Shown: one piece after another, positions 10,885 through 20,339 of the stretch
How the letters are laid out: each line of letters starts with the position of its first letter
Numbering within the stretch: the first letter of the stretch is position 1
NCBI RefSeq assembly: GCF_018688455.1
Contig: NZ_CP061319.1
Span: 744,001 to 808,000 of the forward strand
DNA from: Polynucleobacter sp. AM-7D1
GTDB lineage: Bacteria > Pseudomonadota > Gammaproteobacteria > Burkholderiales > Burkholderiaceae
Direction: 5' to 3'
DNA length: 64,000 nucleotides
Program-made: the position numbers and the translations under genes
The notes under the pieces: generated by a model
The model's input: only the letters and a program-made list of their open reading frames with translations
Told to the model about the DNA's origin: nothing
The model's database searches: none

Positions 10885-12006
10885 ATGAGTCTTCTATTTT
10901 CAAGTTACACGCTGAGCTCACCAAAGGGCGATTTAAAGCTCCCCAATCGCATTGTTGTGGCACCCATGTGCCAATACTCAGCTGTAAATGGTGAGGCCCA
11001 GGATTGGCATTTAATGCACTGGGGCAATCTCTTGAATAGCGGGGCAGGCTTGTTCATTATTGAGGCCACTGGTGTGACGCCAGAGGGGCGCATTACCCCT
11101 GCCTGCCTTGGTTTGTGGGATGACCGTACGGAGGCCGCCCTCAAGGACAAGCTGAGCAGGGCTCGTAAGCTGGCACCAGCAACTCCTGTTTTCATTCAGT
11201 TGGCGCATGCTGGCCGAAAAGCCTCTAGCGCTACCCCCTGGGAAGGCGGGCAATTGCTCTCTAAAGAGCAGGGTGGTTGGGATACGCTTGCCCCATCAGC
11301 TATTCCTCAGTTAAAGGATGAGCGTTTACCTCATGAACTTTCTAAAGCAGAGTTGGCAGAACTCATTGATGCATTTGTTGTTGCGGCGCAGCGTGCTGAG
11401 CGCATCGGCGTTGATGGGATCGAATTGCATGGGGCGCATGGCTACCTCTTACATCAATTTTTATCGCCAATCGCCAATCAGCGCACTGACGAATATGGTG
11501 GCTCTTTTGAGAATCGCATCCGCTTCCTCTTGGAATTATTTGCAGCAGTACGTAATGCATATCAAGGCGTATTAGGTATTCGGATTTCTGCCAGCGATTG
11601 GATTGAGGGTGGCTGGACTCCACAGGAGACTACGGATTTTGCATCCCGCCTAAAACCATTGGGATGTGATTTTGTACATATCTCATCGGGAGGTATTTCA
11701 CCATTGCAAAAGATCGCGATAGGACCAAATTACCAAGTGCCATTCGCTAAAATCGTAAAAGATCAATCTGGTTTGCCTACGATGACAGTTGGCTTGATTA
11801 CAGAGCCTCAGCAAGCAGAAGATATTCTCCAAAAGGGAGATGCAGATTTGATTGCTTTAGCCCGTGCATTTTTATACAAGCCACGATGGGCGTGGGAGGC
11901 CGCTGCAGCCTTAGGTGGCACGGTGCCTTCAAATGAGCGTTACTGGCGTTGTCTACCGCGTGAAGCTCAGGCTATATTCGGTGATGTCAAAGTAGGGCAG
12001 CGATAA
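10885..12006 (+). CDS. NADH:flavin oxidoreductase, old yellow enzyme family
   Basis: FMN-dependent cytoplasmic reductase, probably acting on activated C=C bonds, 373 residues. Family marks: PNRIVVAPMCQYSA at residue 20 (the Cys-containing form found in YqjM/NamA-type enzymes), QLAHAGRKAS near residue 106, GVDGIELHGAHGYLLHQFLSP near residue 175 with the substrate-binding His-Gly-Ala-His, and DLIALARAFLYKPRW near the end. The ATG at 10885 follows a short promoter region shared with mmsA. The physiological substrate is unknown. Followed by the SprT-like gene after 51 bases. Confidence 0.9.
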   Translation: MSLLFSSYTLSSPKGDLKLPNRIVVAPMCQYSAVNGEAQDWHLMHWGNLLNSGAGLFIIEATGVTPEGRITPACLGLWDDRTEAALKDKLSRARKLAPATPVFIQLAHAGRKASSATPWEGGQLLSKEQGGWDTLAPSAIPQLKDERLPHELSKAELAELIDAFVVAAQRAERIGVDGIELHGAHGYLLHQFLSPIANQRTDEYGGSFENRIRFLLELFAAVRNAYQGVLGIRISASDWIEGGWTPQETTDFASRLKPLGCDFVHISSGGISPLQKIAIGPNYQVPFAKIVKDQSGLPTMTVGLITEPQQAEDILQKGDADLIALARAFLYKPRWAWEAAAALGGTVPSNERYWRCLPREAQAIFGDVKVGQR

Positions 12007-12057
12007 TAGAGTCCCATTCCTTATTCAATCCCTAATAAAAACATCACTGAGTTATTC

Positions 12058-12717
12058 ATGAAGCAACACTCTGTAAGAGAATCTTGGCTGGAAGACGCCG
12101 TAAGACATTTAGAGCCTGTATTTTCAAAAGCGGGCTACGCAATTCCGCCCGTTCGCGTATCGTGCGGATTTCCAGCCTCTAGCAGTCCGAGAACAACGCT
12201 AGGGCAGTGCTGGCCCCGCGAGCGCTCTGGTGGCGGAGTAAATGAAATTTTCATTTCTCCAAAGTTAGATGATCCAGTTCAGCTCTTGGATACCCTGGTT
12301 CATGAGTTATGTCATGCGGTAGATGATTGCTTTAGTGGTCACGGCGAGGACTTTAAAGGCATCGCCCAGACGGTCGGTCTAGAAGGCCCTGCCAGAATGG
12401 CTCATGCTACCGAAGAGTTGATGGTGCGTCTGATGATGATTAGCCAAGAGCTTGGCCCATATCCGCATCAGGCAATTGTTTTCCCGCCACCAAGACCGAG
12501 CAATGCAAGTCGTAATAAAGCCAAATGTGCCCAGTGTGGATATGAGGTGACCTTATTAAAGAAGTGGGCTACCTATGGAGCCCCGATTTGCCCAAAAGAT
12601 AATATTCGGATGCAAGAGACTGTAATTGAGACAATTGAAAATACGACGGAGCACGATACAGAATCAGTAACCGGCACTAAACCCAAGACCGATGAGATTC
12701 GTCGGGCGATTAGCTAA
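12058..12717 (+). CDS. SprT-like zinc metalloprotein
   Basis: 219-residue protein with a SprT-like domain. The HExxH zinc motif reads LVHELCHAVDD near residue 80, followed by SGHGEDF carrying a likely third zinc ligand. A C-terminal zinc ribbon has CAQCGYEV near residue 160 and a single Cys in PICPKD about 23 residues later. Relatives include the Spartan/SprT group of DNA-protein crosslink proteases, but short bacterial and phage versions are mostly uncharacterised. The C-terminus (after residue 185) is Thr/Glu-rich and probably disordered. Whether it has protease activity cannot be told from sequence. Confidence 0.8.
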   Translation: MKQHSVRESWLEDAVRHLEPVFSKAGYAIPPVRVSCGFPASSSPRTTLGQCWPRERSGGGVNEIFISPKLDDPVQLLDTLVHELCHAVDDCFSGHGEDFKGIAQTVGLEGPARMAHATEELMVRLMMISQELGPYPHQAIVFPPPRPSNASRNKAKCAQCGYEVTLLKKWATYGAPICPKDNIRMQETVIETIENTTEHDTESVTGTKPKTDEIRRAIS

Positions 12718-12751
12718 ACCCATGTATGTTGAAGATCGGATGAGACATTAA

Positions 12752-13837
12752 ATGAAGAAAAACAAAGTAGTTCAGAACCCAAAAATTGCTGTTATCGCTG
12801 GTGATGGAATTGGTAAAGAGGTCATGCCAGAAGGTATTCGTGCATTAGAGGCTGCCAATCAAAAGTTTGGTATCGGTATGCAGTTTGATCATTTTGATTT
12901 TGCTAGCTGTGATTACTATCTCCAGCATGGCAAGATGATGCCGGATGATTGGTTTGACACTCTGATGCAATACGATGCGATATTTTTTGGCGCAGTCGGT
13001 ATGCCAAACATTCTTCCAGATCACGTCTCTTTATGGGGAAGTCTCATTCAGTTTCGTCGCTGCTTTGACCAATACGTCAATCTGCGACCAGTTCGATTGC
13101 TGCCCGGTGTGCCATGCCCCTTAGCAAACCGAAAACCTGGAGATATTGATTTTTACGTCGTTCGTGAAAATACCGAGGGTGAATATTCGAGCGTTGGCGG
13201 GAAAATGTTCCCAGATACTGATCGAGAGTTTGTGATTCAAGAATCTATCTTTACAAGACAAGGGGTGGATCGCATTCTTCAGTATGCTTTCGACCTTGCG
13301 CAAAGTCGTCCAAAAAAACATTTAACCTCTGCCACTAAGTCCAACGGAATTGCAATCACCATGCCCTATTGGGATGAGCGAGTTGAGGCGATGGCTAAGC
13401 AATTTGGCGATGTGAAAATGGACAAATACCATATTGATATCTTGGCTGCACACTTTGTGATGAACCCAGACAGGTTTGATGTTGTTGTAGCCAGCAATTT
13501 ATTTGGAGATATCTTGTCGGACTTGGGTCCGGCATGCACTGGAACAATTGCAGTCGCGCCATCAGGAAGTATTAATCCAGAAGGAAAATTCCCCTCCTTA
13601 TTTGAGCCAGTACATGGATCAGCGCCTGATATCTTTGGCAGGATGATTGCCAATCCAATTGGGCAGATCTGGTCAGGCTCAATGATGTTAGATCACTTGG
13701 GTTATCCAGAAGCAGGCAAGGCTATCTTCAATGCAATTGAGCGGGTTCTTGCTGCAGATAACTCCCCATTGACGCCTGACTTAGGTGGCAAGTCTCGTAC
13801 GGATGACTTGGGTAAGGCGATCGCAGCCGAAATCTAA
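12752..13837 (+). CDS. dmlA: D-malate / tartrate dehydrogenase (decarboxylating)
   Basis: NAD-dependent beta-decarboxylating dehydrogenase of the isocitrate/isopropylmalate dehydrogenase family, 361 residues. The sequence follows the DmlA/TtuC branch closely: GDGIGKEVMPEGIRALEAA at the start, HGKMMPDDWFDTL, DQYVNLRPVRLLPGVPCPLA, VVRENTEGEYSSVGG, LTSATKSNGIAITMPYWDER and SNLFGDILSDLGPACTGTI with metal-binding Asp residues. It would convert D-malate to pyruvate and CO2, or act on tartrate. ATG at 12752, 34 bases after the SprT-like gene. The substrate within this branch is uncertain. Confidence 0.9.
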   Translation: MKKNKVVQNPKIAVIAGDGIGKEVMPEGIRALEAANQKFGIGMQFDHFDFASCDYYLQHGKMMPDDWFDTLMQYDAIFFGAVGMPNILPDHVSLWGSLIQFRRCFDQYVNLRPVRLLPGVPCPLANRKPGDIDFYVVRENTEGEYSSVGGKMFPDTDREFVIQESIFTRQGVDRILQYAFDLAQSRPKKHLTSATKSNGIAITMPYWDERVEAMAKQFGDVKMDKYHIDILAAHFVMNPDRFDVVVASNLFGDILSDLGPACTGTIAVAPSGSINPEGKFPSLFEPVHGSAPDIFGRMIANPIGQIWSGSMMLDHLGYPEAGKAIFNAIERVLAADNSPLTPDLGGKSRTDDLGKAIAAEI

Positions 13838-13856
13838 ATTAGTTTTAGCTATGCAG

Positions 13857-14567
13857 TTAGTTGCTTGCGGCAGAAGGACTCCATACGGGGTCCTTTTTAC
13901 TTGCCTTTGCAATCTCAGCTAAGATTTTTTCATGTAGCTGGCAATCTTCTTCACTTGCAGTCATGAGTTTGAGTTTGCTTGGTAAGGCTTTCATTTGGCC
14001 AGAGGCATCGGTGCCAACGGTGTAGTCAATCAGATCGATGGATAGATCTTCTTGGCCACGCGTCATCGCTACATAGACCTCTGCTAGTAACTGGGCATCA
14101 AGTAGAGCCCCATGCAAGGTGCGGTGTTGATTGCTGATGGCAAAGCGTTCACAGAGGGCGTCGAGCGAATTGCGCTTACCTGGAAACATTTGACGGGCAT
14201 CGAGGAGGGTGTCAGTAATTTTGGAAGCAAGCCCCCTGAAGGCGGGGCGCTTGAGCAAAGCAAATTCGTTATCTAGGAATCCCAAGTCAAATGCTGCGTT
14301 ATGAATGACTACCTCAGCACCATCAACAAACTCAATCAACTCTTCAACAATATTCGCAAATACTGGCTTATCGGATAAGAATTCACGAGATAGTCCGTGC
14401 ACTGCAAAAGCACCTGCATCAATATCACGTTCAGGATTGATGTAGTAATGGAAAGTGCGATCGGTTAGTCGACGACCCACCATCTCAACGCAACCGATTT
14501 CAATAATACGATCGCCAGTTGCGGGATTAAGACCAGTAGTTTCAGTATCGAGAATAACTTGACGCAT
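13857..14567 (-). CDS. dnaQ: DNA polymerase III epsilon subunit (proofreading exonuclease)
   Basis: 3'-5' exonuclease that proofreads the replicative polymerase, 236 residues. Exo I reads ILDTETTGL at residue 5, Exo II VIHNAAFDLGFLDNEF near residue 100, and Exo III includes HRTLHGALLDAQLLAEVY near residue 148, with the DEDDh acidic residues and His. The C-terminus has the short polymerase-binding tail. Its ATG shares one base with the stop of the upstream RND pump gene (TAATG), so it appears translationally coupled to an efflux operon, which is unusual. In many betaproteobacteria dnaQ directly follows rnhA. Confidence 0.95.
   Translation of the reverse strand: MRQVILDTETTGLNPATGDRIIEIGCVEMVGRRLTDRTFHYYINPERDIDAGAFAVHGLSREFLSDKPVFANIVEELIEFVDGAEVVIHNAAFDLGFLDNEFALLKRPAFRGLASKITDTLLDARQMFPGKRNSLDALCERFAISNQHRTLHGALLDAQLLAEVYVAMTRGQEDLSIDLIDYTVGTDASGQMKALPSKLKLMTASEEDCQLHEKILAEIAKASKKDPVWSPSAASN
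13875..13898 (+). terminator. Terminator for dmlA, inside the dnaQ coding region
   Basis: Arms aggactcc (13875-13882) and ggggtcct (13887-13894) make an 8-pair stem with one G-T pair and a 4-base loop. It runs directly into a T-tract (13894-13898) on the plus strand. It is 38 bases after the dmlA stop but lies within the 3' coding end of the converging dnaQ gene. Confidence 0.65.
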
Positions 14568-17500
14568 TAGGTGCCTTCCAATACAGATTCAGGGATGTTC
14601 ATAGGTCCATTTCCCGCATATTTATCCAAATAGAGGTAGATCACTGGAGTGATGATTAAGGTAACAAATTGAGAGAAGATCAAACCACCGGCCACGCTAA
14701 TGCCTAAAGGTTGACGCAGTTCGGCGCCCGCACCTAAACCAAGCGCAATCGGCAGTGCACCCATCAGAGCAGCAATGGTTGTCATCATGATGGGTCGGAA
14801 GCGCAAGATACAAGCTTCGCGAATTGCTTTTTCAGGCGAAAGCCCTCGGTTGCGTTGCGCATCTAATGCAAAGTCAATCATCAGAATCGCATTCTTTTTC
14901 ACAATACCAATTAGCAATAGGATGCCGATGGATGCAACGATGGTGAGTTCAAATCCAAAAATGCGCAAGGCGAGAATGGCGCCAATCGCGGCAGAGGGTA
15001 GGCCAGCCAAAATAGTGAGAGGGTGAATATAGCTTTCGTACAAGACGCCTAGGAGAACATAAATAACACCCAAGGCCCCAAGCAGCAAAATAATTTGACC
15101 GGTTTGATTGCTTTTAAATACCGCTGCATCACCACCATAGCTAGTGATGATTGAGGTTGGCAACTTAATTTGCTCTGCAAACCTATCAATCGCTTTGGTG
15201 GCATCTCCCAAGAAAACATCGGGTGCCAAATTGAAGGAAATGGTCACGGCAGGAATTTGACCTTGATGATTTACGGAAGTGGGTCCCACTGTGCGTGTAA
15301 ACGTTGCTAAGCTCGAGAGAGGAATTAGCGTATTAGTCGATCTGCCACGGACGTAGACTTTATTGAGATCGGTTTCAAATTGTCGATCATTCTCGGCGGT
15401 CTCTAGGATAACTCGGTAGGTGTTGACTGGCGTATAAATCGTCGAGACTTGACGCTCGCCAAATGAAGAGTAAAGCGCAGTTCGAATATCTGCAATCGAA
15501 ACGCCTGCGCTAGCTGCTTTTTCACGATCAATATCAATTTTGACGTTTAAACCTTTTAGCTGTGAGTCGCTAGTAACATCTCTGAAAATAGGATCAGAGC
15601 GGATCTTCTCGAGCATTTTTTCAGCCCACTCGTTCACACCTTCAAAGCCTACACTTTGTAGTGTGTATTGATAGCGACTTTTGCTACTACGACCACCAAG
15701 TTGTAAGTTCTGCACGGGACTCATGTAAATCTGAACACCAGGAATTTCTTTAAATTTAGTCCGCAAGCCCTCCATGACCTTACTCATCTTCTGGCGTTCG
15801 CTCTTAGGCTTCAGGATCACAAAGAATCTGCCAGTATTTCGTCCCGAGCTCATATTTCCTCCAAGAATGGAGATAGATGTTGCTACATTCGGGTCTTCAT
15901 CAACGATTACTGCGGCACGATCTTGTAATTCAAGCATCGTTTTAAACGAAGTATCTTGGGCTGCTTCAACCGTTATGCGGAGTTGGCCAATATCTTCTTC
16001 TGGAAAGAAACCTTTGGGGCTGAACGCAAAGAGAGCGATGGTCAGGATAAAAGTAGCGATCGTGCCCCACAACACTTTTTTTCGATTGATTAGCGCCAGA
16101 TCTAAATAGTGAGTATAGGTGTTGAGGGACCACGTAAATATGCGATCAAAGCCATTTGTTAATGGATAGCTTTTTGGTTCACCATGTTGCTCTTTGAGGA
16201 ATCGACTGCAAAGCATGGGCACTATAGTGAGAGAAACTACGGCAGAGACAAGAATTGAGAGGGTAACAACGACTGCAAATTCTCTAAATAGAAGTCCGAT
16301 AGGCCCTTCCATAAAAAAGAGCGGAATAAATACAGCAACAAGAGATAGTGAGATGGAGACAATCGTGAATCCAACCTCTTTACTTCCTTTCAGCGCAGCC
16401 TTTAGTGGACTCATGCCGCCTTCGATATAGCGCATGATGTTTTCCAGAACCACAATCGCATCATCAACTACCAATCCAACCGCTAGAGTAATACCTAAGA
16501 GCGAAATATTGTCTAGGCTATACCCCATAAAATAAAAGACGAAAAAAGCGCCAATGAGAGAAATCGGCAAGCTAATCGAGGGGATGACGGTGGCTGCAAT
16601 ATTCTTGAGAAATAAGAAGATGACGAGAACAACCAATGCAATCGTCAGTATCAGCGTGAGATTGACATCATGGATCGATTCAATAATAGAGGTTGATCGA
16701 TCATTAATGAGATTGAGCTGAATTGATTCTGGGAGCTGTGCTTTGAGAGTAGGGAGCAAGCGCTTAATCTCGTTCACAACTTCTACTGTGTTTGCATTAG
16801 GTTGGCGCATCACCCCCATTGCAATTGAGCGCTCGCCTTTAGCTGTCGCAAAGGTTTTAACATCCTCGTAACTCTCTTCAACGACAGCAACATCTTTGAG
16901 ATAGACCGGGAAGCCATTGCGTTGCGCAACGATCAGATTTCCAAATTCTTCAGCTTTAACGAGTTGCGGATTTGCATAGATCGTAATCAGTTGTCGCGGG
17001 CCATCTAGCGTGCCGATAGGACTATTGGTATTGGCTTTATTAATGGCAGCAGCCAACTCATCCATGGTGATATTGCGATTACCCAATGCATCCGGTTGAG
17101 CGCTAACGCGAATCGCATATCGTTTGGCGCCATAGACATTTACTTGTGAAACGCCGCTGATGGTGGATAGATTAGGTGCCATCAAATTTTCAGCGTAATC
17201 ATTAATCTCCGATAGGCTGATGGATGGTGAGCTCATCCTGATAATGATGACGGGGGTATCTGCTGGATTGATTTTGCGATATGACGGTGGAATCGTCATC
17301 TCAATTGGCAGGCGTCTTTGGGCTCGCAATAAGGCTGCTTGAACATCGACAGCCGCCTTATCAATATCACGATCACTATTAAACTCAAGGGTAACGCTGG
17401 TAGACCCTAAGGTACTACTTGAGCTAATGATTTTGATGCCATCGATAGTGGAAAACTCTTTTTCTAAAGGCAGCGCTACAGCTGAAGCCATATTCTCGGG

Positions 17501-17665
17501 TGATGCGCCCGGTAGACTTGCTGTAACCGAAATAATCGGCGTATTGAAGCTGGGTAGGGCGGCAACAGGAATCTTAAAATAGGCGACGCTGCCAGCTATC
17601 ACGGTTGCTAGCGAGAGCAAAACCGTCATGACCGGTCTTCTAATACATAATTCTGAGAGCGTCAT
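14567..17665 (-). CDS. RND efflux pump, inner-membrane transporter
   Basis: Proton-driven multidrug/solute efflux pump of the hydrophobe/amphiphile RND family (AcrB/MdtB-like), 1032 residues, usual length. It has an N-terminal helix, two large periplasmic loops and 12 membrane helices. The proton-relay Asp pair is visible in helix 4 as GLVVDDAIVVLEN, near residue 395. A second repeat has GIVKKNAILMIDFALDAQ near residue 920. The start overlaps the stop of the adaptor gene (ATGA) and the stop overlaps dnaQ (TAATG). No outer-membrane channel gene is nearby, so it must borrow one. Substrates are unknown. Confidence 0.93.
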   Translation of the reverse strand: MTLSELCIRRPVMTVLLSLATVIAGSVAYFKIPVAALPSFNTPIISVTASLPGASPENMASAVALPLEKEFSTIDGIKIISSSSTLGSTSVTLEFNSDRDIDKAAVDVQAALLRAQRRLPIEMTIPPSYRKINPADTPVIIIRMSSPSISLSEINDYAENLMAPNLSTISGVSQVNVYGAKRYAIRVSAQPDALGNRNITMDELAAAINKANTNSPIGTLDGPRQLITIYANPQLVKAEEFGNLIVAQRNGFPVYLKDVAVVEESYEDVKTFATAKGERSIAMGVMRQPNANTVEVVNEIKRLLPTLKAQLPESIQLNLINDRSTSIIESIHDVNLTLILTIALVVLVIFLFLKNIAATVIPSISLPISLIGAFFVFYFMGYSLDNISLLGITLAVGLVVDDAIVVLENIMRYIEGGMSPLKAALKGSKEVGFTIVSISLSLVAVFIPLFFMEGPIGLLFREFAVVVTLSILVSAVVSLTIVPMLCSRFLKEQHGEPKSYPLTNGFDRIFTWSLNTYTHYLDLALINRKKVLWGTIATFILTIALFAFSPKGFFPEEDIGQLRITVEAAQDTSFKTMLELQDRAAVIVDEDPNVATSISILGGNMSSGRNTGRFFVILKPKSERQKMSKVMEGLRTKFKEIPGVQIYMSPVQNLQLGGRSSKSRYQYTLQSVGFEGVNEWAEKMLEKIRSDPIFRDVTSDSQLKGLNVKIDIDREKAASAGVSIADIRTALYSSFGERQVSTIYTPVNTYRVILETAENDRQFETDLNKVYVRGRSTNTLIPLSSLATFTRTVGPTSVNHQGQIPAVTISFNLAPDVFLGDATKAIDRFAEQIKLPTSIITSYGGDAAVFKSNQTGQIILLLGALGVIYVLLGVLYESYIHPLTILAGLPSAAIGAILALRIFGFELTIVASIGILLLIGIVKKNAILMIDFALDAQRNRGLSPEKAIREACILRFRPIMMTTIAALMGALPIALGLGAGAELRQPLGISVAGGLIFSQFVTLIITPVIYLYLDKYAGNGPMNIPESVLEGT

Positions 17666-18945
17666 TTTGCTTGGACTGCAGGAGTGTTGGCAGGTTTAGC
17701 TTCGCGCACCTTGCTTCCTGTGCGCAGATTTTGTTTGCCTTCCACGACAATTCGTTGACCAGCTTCTAGGCCGTTGACAACCGAAGTGCCTTGGTATTCA
17801 TAACTCACGGTGATGGGTTTAGATGCTACCTTGCCATCCTTATCCACAATATAGACTAAGCGTCCTTTAGGATTCATGACGATCGCTTCTGATGGGACTG
17901 CAATGACATTTTTTAAGGTATTGGCATTCAAAGCGACGCGCGCAAATTGACCTGGTAGTAGTTCGTACTTCTCATTTGGTATTTGCGCTTTAACGCGAAC
18001 TGCTGCTATTTGGGGGTCAATTTGGTTGTCGACCACCATCACTTCACCATTGAAAACTCGTTGAGTATTGTTGCCAACTGTCACCTGTACTTTCATAGGT
18101 GTACCACTCTGCTTGCTTTCTAATAGAACGGGAATATCTTTTTCTGGAATGACAAACTGAACATTAATTGGATTGAGTTGCGTAATGGTGACCATCGAAC
18201 TGGTGGTAGAGGTCGAAGAGGCATTGGTTGCGCTAATCACTGTATTGCTAGCCTGCACCAGTGTCCCTGGGAAAACATTGATGATGCCGGCCTTTCCATC
18301 AATGGGGGATCGAATAAAGTCGAAAGAAAGTTGTACGCGAGCAGTCTCTGCGGCCGCTTGGGCTGACTTTGCATTGGCTAATGCAGTTTCTAATCCTGCT
18401 TTTGAAATGAAGTTCTTGGTAACGAGCTCTTTGGCGCGTAAATATTGTTTTTGAGCATCATCAGCTAAGGCTTTGAGCTTTTCATAGTTAGCCGTGTCAG
18501 TGCGATTGTCGAGAGTAAATAAGAGTTCACCCGCTTTGACGTCTTGCCCATCTTTAATATGAATCTTCTCAACTTTATTGGTGACCATTGGGCGAATATC
18601 CACAATGCTATTGGAGACAATTGTTCCAGTAGCTTCAATGACAAGTGGAATATCTTTCTTTTCGATCACGATGCTGGTGATAGTTTGAACTGCACCAGCT
18701 TTGCCGCTAGGTGGGAAAAAGTAGTCGTAAGCCTTTGAGCCAGCAAATAAGATGAGTACCAAAATCAAAATACGCCACTTGTACTGCAATACCAAAGCTT
18801 TGCTAGTGGGGTAATCCAATTTTTGCTTTGACGAGAATGTAGGGGAGATTTTGTGCCACACTTTGCACAAGCGCGCCATGACCCAGTTTTTGAGTAATGG
18901 CAATTTGGCAACTGTTTTATCTAGCGCTGATTCTATTTTGGACAC
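17662..18945 (-). CDS. RND efflux pump periplasmic adaptor (membrane fusion protein)
   Basis: Links the RND pump to an outer-membrane channel. The 427-residue protein starts with GTG at 18945 and has an unusually long basic N-terminal section of about 52 residues. A single membrane helix (ILILVLILFAGSKAYDYFF) and the periplasmic part follow. A lipoyl/barrel-sandwich half reads IKDGQDVKAGELLFTLD near residue 130, followed by an alpha-hairpin and beta-barrel with LLPGQFARVALNA near residue 345. The C-terminal tail is Lys/Pro/Ala-rich. The ATGA overlap with the pump gene shows an operon. Upstream 112 bases separate it from rnhA and may hold its promoter. Confidence 0.9.
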   Translation of the reverse strand: MSKIESALDKTVAKLPLLKNWVMARLCKVWHKISPTFSSKQKLDYPTSKALVLQYKWRILILVLILFAGSKAYDYFFPPSGKAGAVQTITSIVIEKKDIPLVIEATGTIVSNSIVDIRPMVTNKVEKIHIKDGQDVKAGELLFTLDNRTDTANYEKLKALADDAQKQYLRAKELVTKNFISKAGLETALANAKSAQAAAETARVQLSFDFIRSPIDGKAGIINVFPGTLVQASNTVISATNASSTSTTSSMVTITQLNPINVQFVIPEKDIPVLLESKQSGTPMKVQVTVGNNTQRVFNGEVMVVDNQIDPQIAAVRVKAQIPNEKYELLPGQFARVALNANTLKNVIAVPSEAIVMNPKGRLVYIVDKDGKVASKPITVSYEYQGTSVVNGLEAGQRIVVEGKQNLRTGSKVREAKPANTPAVQAK

Positions 18946-19057
18946 GTTCTCGAATTTTCTTGGATTTATATGGATTTGAGGCTCTTTTGGGAGCTAATTT
19001 ATATCTTTTCATTCTCTCACAAGACCAGTAAAAACGGGCTTGGGGCAATGCTTTGAT

Positions 19058-19513
19058 CTAAGGTAAAAATTCCTCTACACCCCGATTGGCTAGTAAATCA
19101 GCCAACTCATTTCCAGGGTGACCGTTGTGTCCACGTACCCAATGCCAGGAGATCTTGTGTTCAGGGATGAGGGCATCCAACTCTTGCCATAAATCTGCAT
19201 TCTTGACCGGATCTTTGCTGGCCGTCTTCCAGCCTCTTTTCTTCCAACCCTCGAGCCACTCAGTGACACCTTTTTGGACGTACTGAGAGTCTGTCCAAAG
19301 CTCTACGGAGCTAGTTTGCTTTAGGGCTCGTAGCGCATGAATAACGGCGCTAATTTCCATGCGGTTATTGGTAGTGTGCTCAGCCCCACCATGCAAATGC
19401 TTCTCATGAGCCCCTGAGCGTAAAACTGCACCCCAGCCGCCAGGGCCAGGATTACCTTTGCAGGCGCCATCGGTATAAATCACGATATGAGGCAGGGTTT
19501 TGGTTTGAGACAT
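19058..19513 (-). CDS. rnhA: Ribonuclease HI
   Basis: Degrades RNA in RNA-DNA hybrids, 151 residues, normal length. Catalytic acidic residues are visible: Asp in [17 protein letters not shown] near residue 15, Glu in [13 protein letters not shown] near residue 53, Asp in LWTDSQYV near residue 74, and the final [14 protein letters not shown] region. It follows the methyltransferase gene after 4 bases, so the two share a transcript. The RND adaptor gene lies downstream where dnaQ is often found. Confidence 0.96.
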   Translation of the reverse strand: MSQTKTLPHIVIYTDGACKGNPGPGGWGAVLRSGAHEKHLHGGAEHTTNNRMEISAVIHALRALKQTSSVELWTDSQYVQKGVTEWLEGWKKRGWKTASKDPVKNADLWQELDALIPEHKISWHWVRGHNGHPGNELADLLANRGVEEFLP

Positions 19514-19517
19514 TCCG

Positions 19518-20333
19518 TTAATTTACTTTGTCTTGGTTATTGGCTAAGTTCTGTCTACTTTCAGTTGCCGGACTTAGTTGGGAGATTGCTGGGAGCCGTA
19601 AACCCTGAACCTGGCCAATGAGCCGGATACCTTGCTGACGTTTAATTGCGGAAACCAAAAAAACAGCCCCAAAAATAGGCCACCAGCGGTTGCCAGCATG
19701 CTCCATAAAATCCATTCTGCCCATCCCTGACTCACTACTCAAGGGGAGTTTGTAACACCCAAAATGACCGCGGTCTAGTGAGAAGTTCAATAGCTGCAAC
19801 CAGTCTTTCACTCTTAGCAGGCCAATAAATTGCCCGTCCCGAGGCAGGTAAGGGCTGCCTATCAAGCGGCTGAGATATTGGCGCATACCCCAAAGACTAG
19901 CTGGGTTAAAGCCAGAAATAATGAGACGACCCTCTGGGCGTAGCACGCGCTCAGCTTCCCGCAGAATTTGATGGGGATCTGCTGCAAATTCCAAGACATG
20001 CGGTAGCACTAATAAATCGATGGTTTCAGAGGCAAAAGGGAGTTCGCTAGGACTGCCTTCAACCTGATGCCAATTGAATTCGGTAAGCTGTTTTTGGCGA
20101 TCATTGGAGTGAACCAGGAGCGCATGCAAAGGCATACGGTTTTCTGCCAGGGTATTAATTTGCGGCAAACCGATTTGTACGGCATAAAAACCAAAGACAT
20201 CAGCCACGATCTGATTGAAGCATTTCTGCTCCCAGGCCAGCACATAGCGTCCTGGAGGCGATTGCAGCCACTTTTCCCATGAACTCCATGGTGGTGCAGG
20301 CATCTGGGATGGTGAGGGTGGGATTGGTATCAT
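19518..20333 (-). CDS. Class I SAM-dependent methyltransferase
   Basis: 271-residue protein with a methyltransferase-11-type domain. Post-motifs include [16 protein letters not shown] near residue 105 and [20 protein letters not shown] near residue 128. The usual glycine-rich SAM motif I is poorly formed, so the domain is divergent. The gene precedes rnhA in related betaproteobacteria. The annotated ATG (20331-20333) lies only 6 bases from the divergent gloB start, and a second ATG eleven codons in (20301-20303) is a reasonable alternative. The substrate is not known. Confidence 0.8.
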   Translation of the reverse strand: MIPIPPSPSQMPAPPWSSWEKWLQSPPGRYVLAWEQKCFNQIVADVFGFYAVQIGLPQINTLAENRMPLHALLVHSNDRQKQLTEFNWHQVEGSPSELPFASETIDLLVLPHVLEFAADPHQILREAERVLRPEGRLIISGFNPASLWGMRQYLSRLIGSPYLPRDGQFIGLLRVKDWLQLLNFSLDRGHFGCYKLPLSSESGMGRMDFMEHAGNRWWPIFGAVFLVSAIKRQQGIRLIGQVQGLRLPAISQLSPATESRQNLANNQDKVN

Positions 20334-20339
20334 GGGCGT

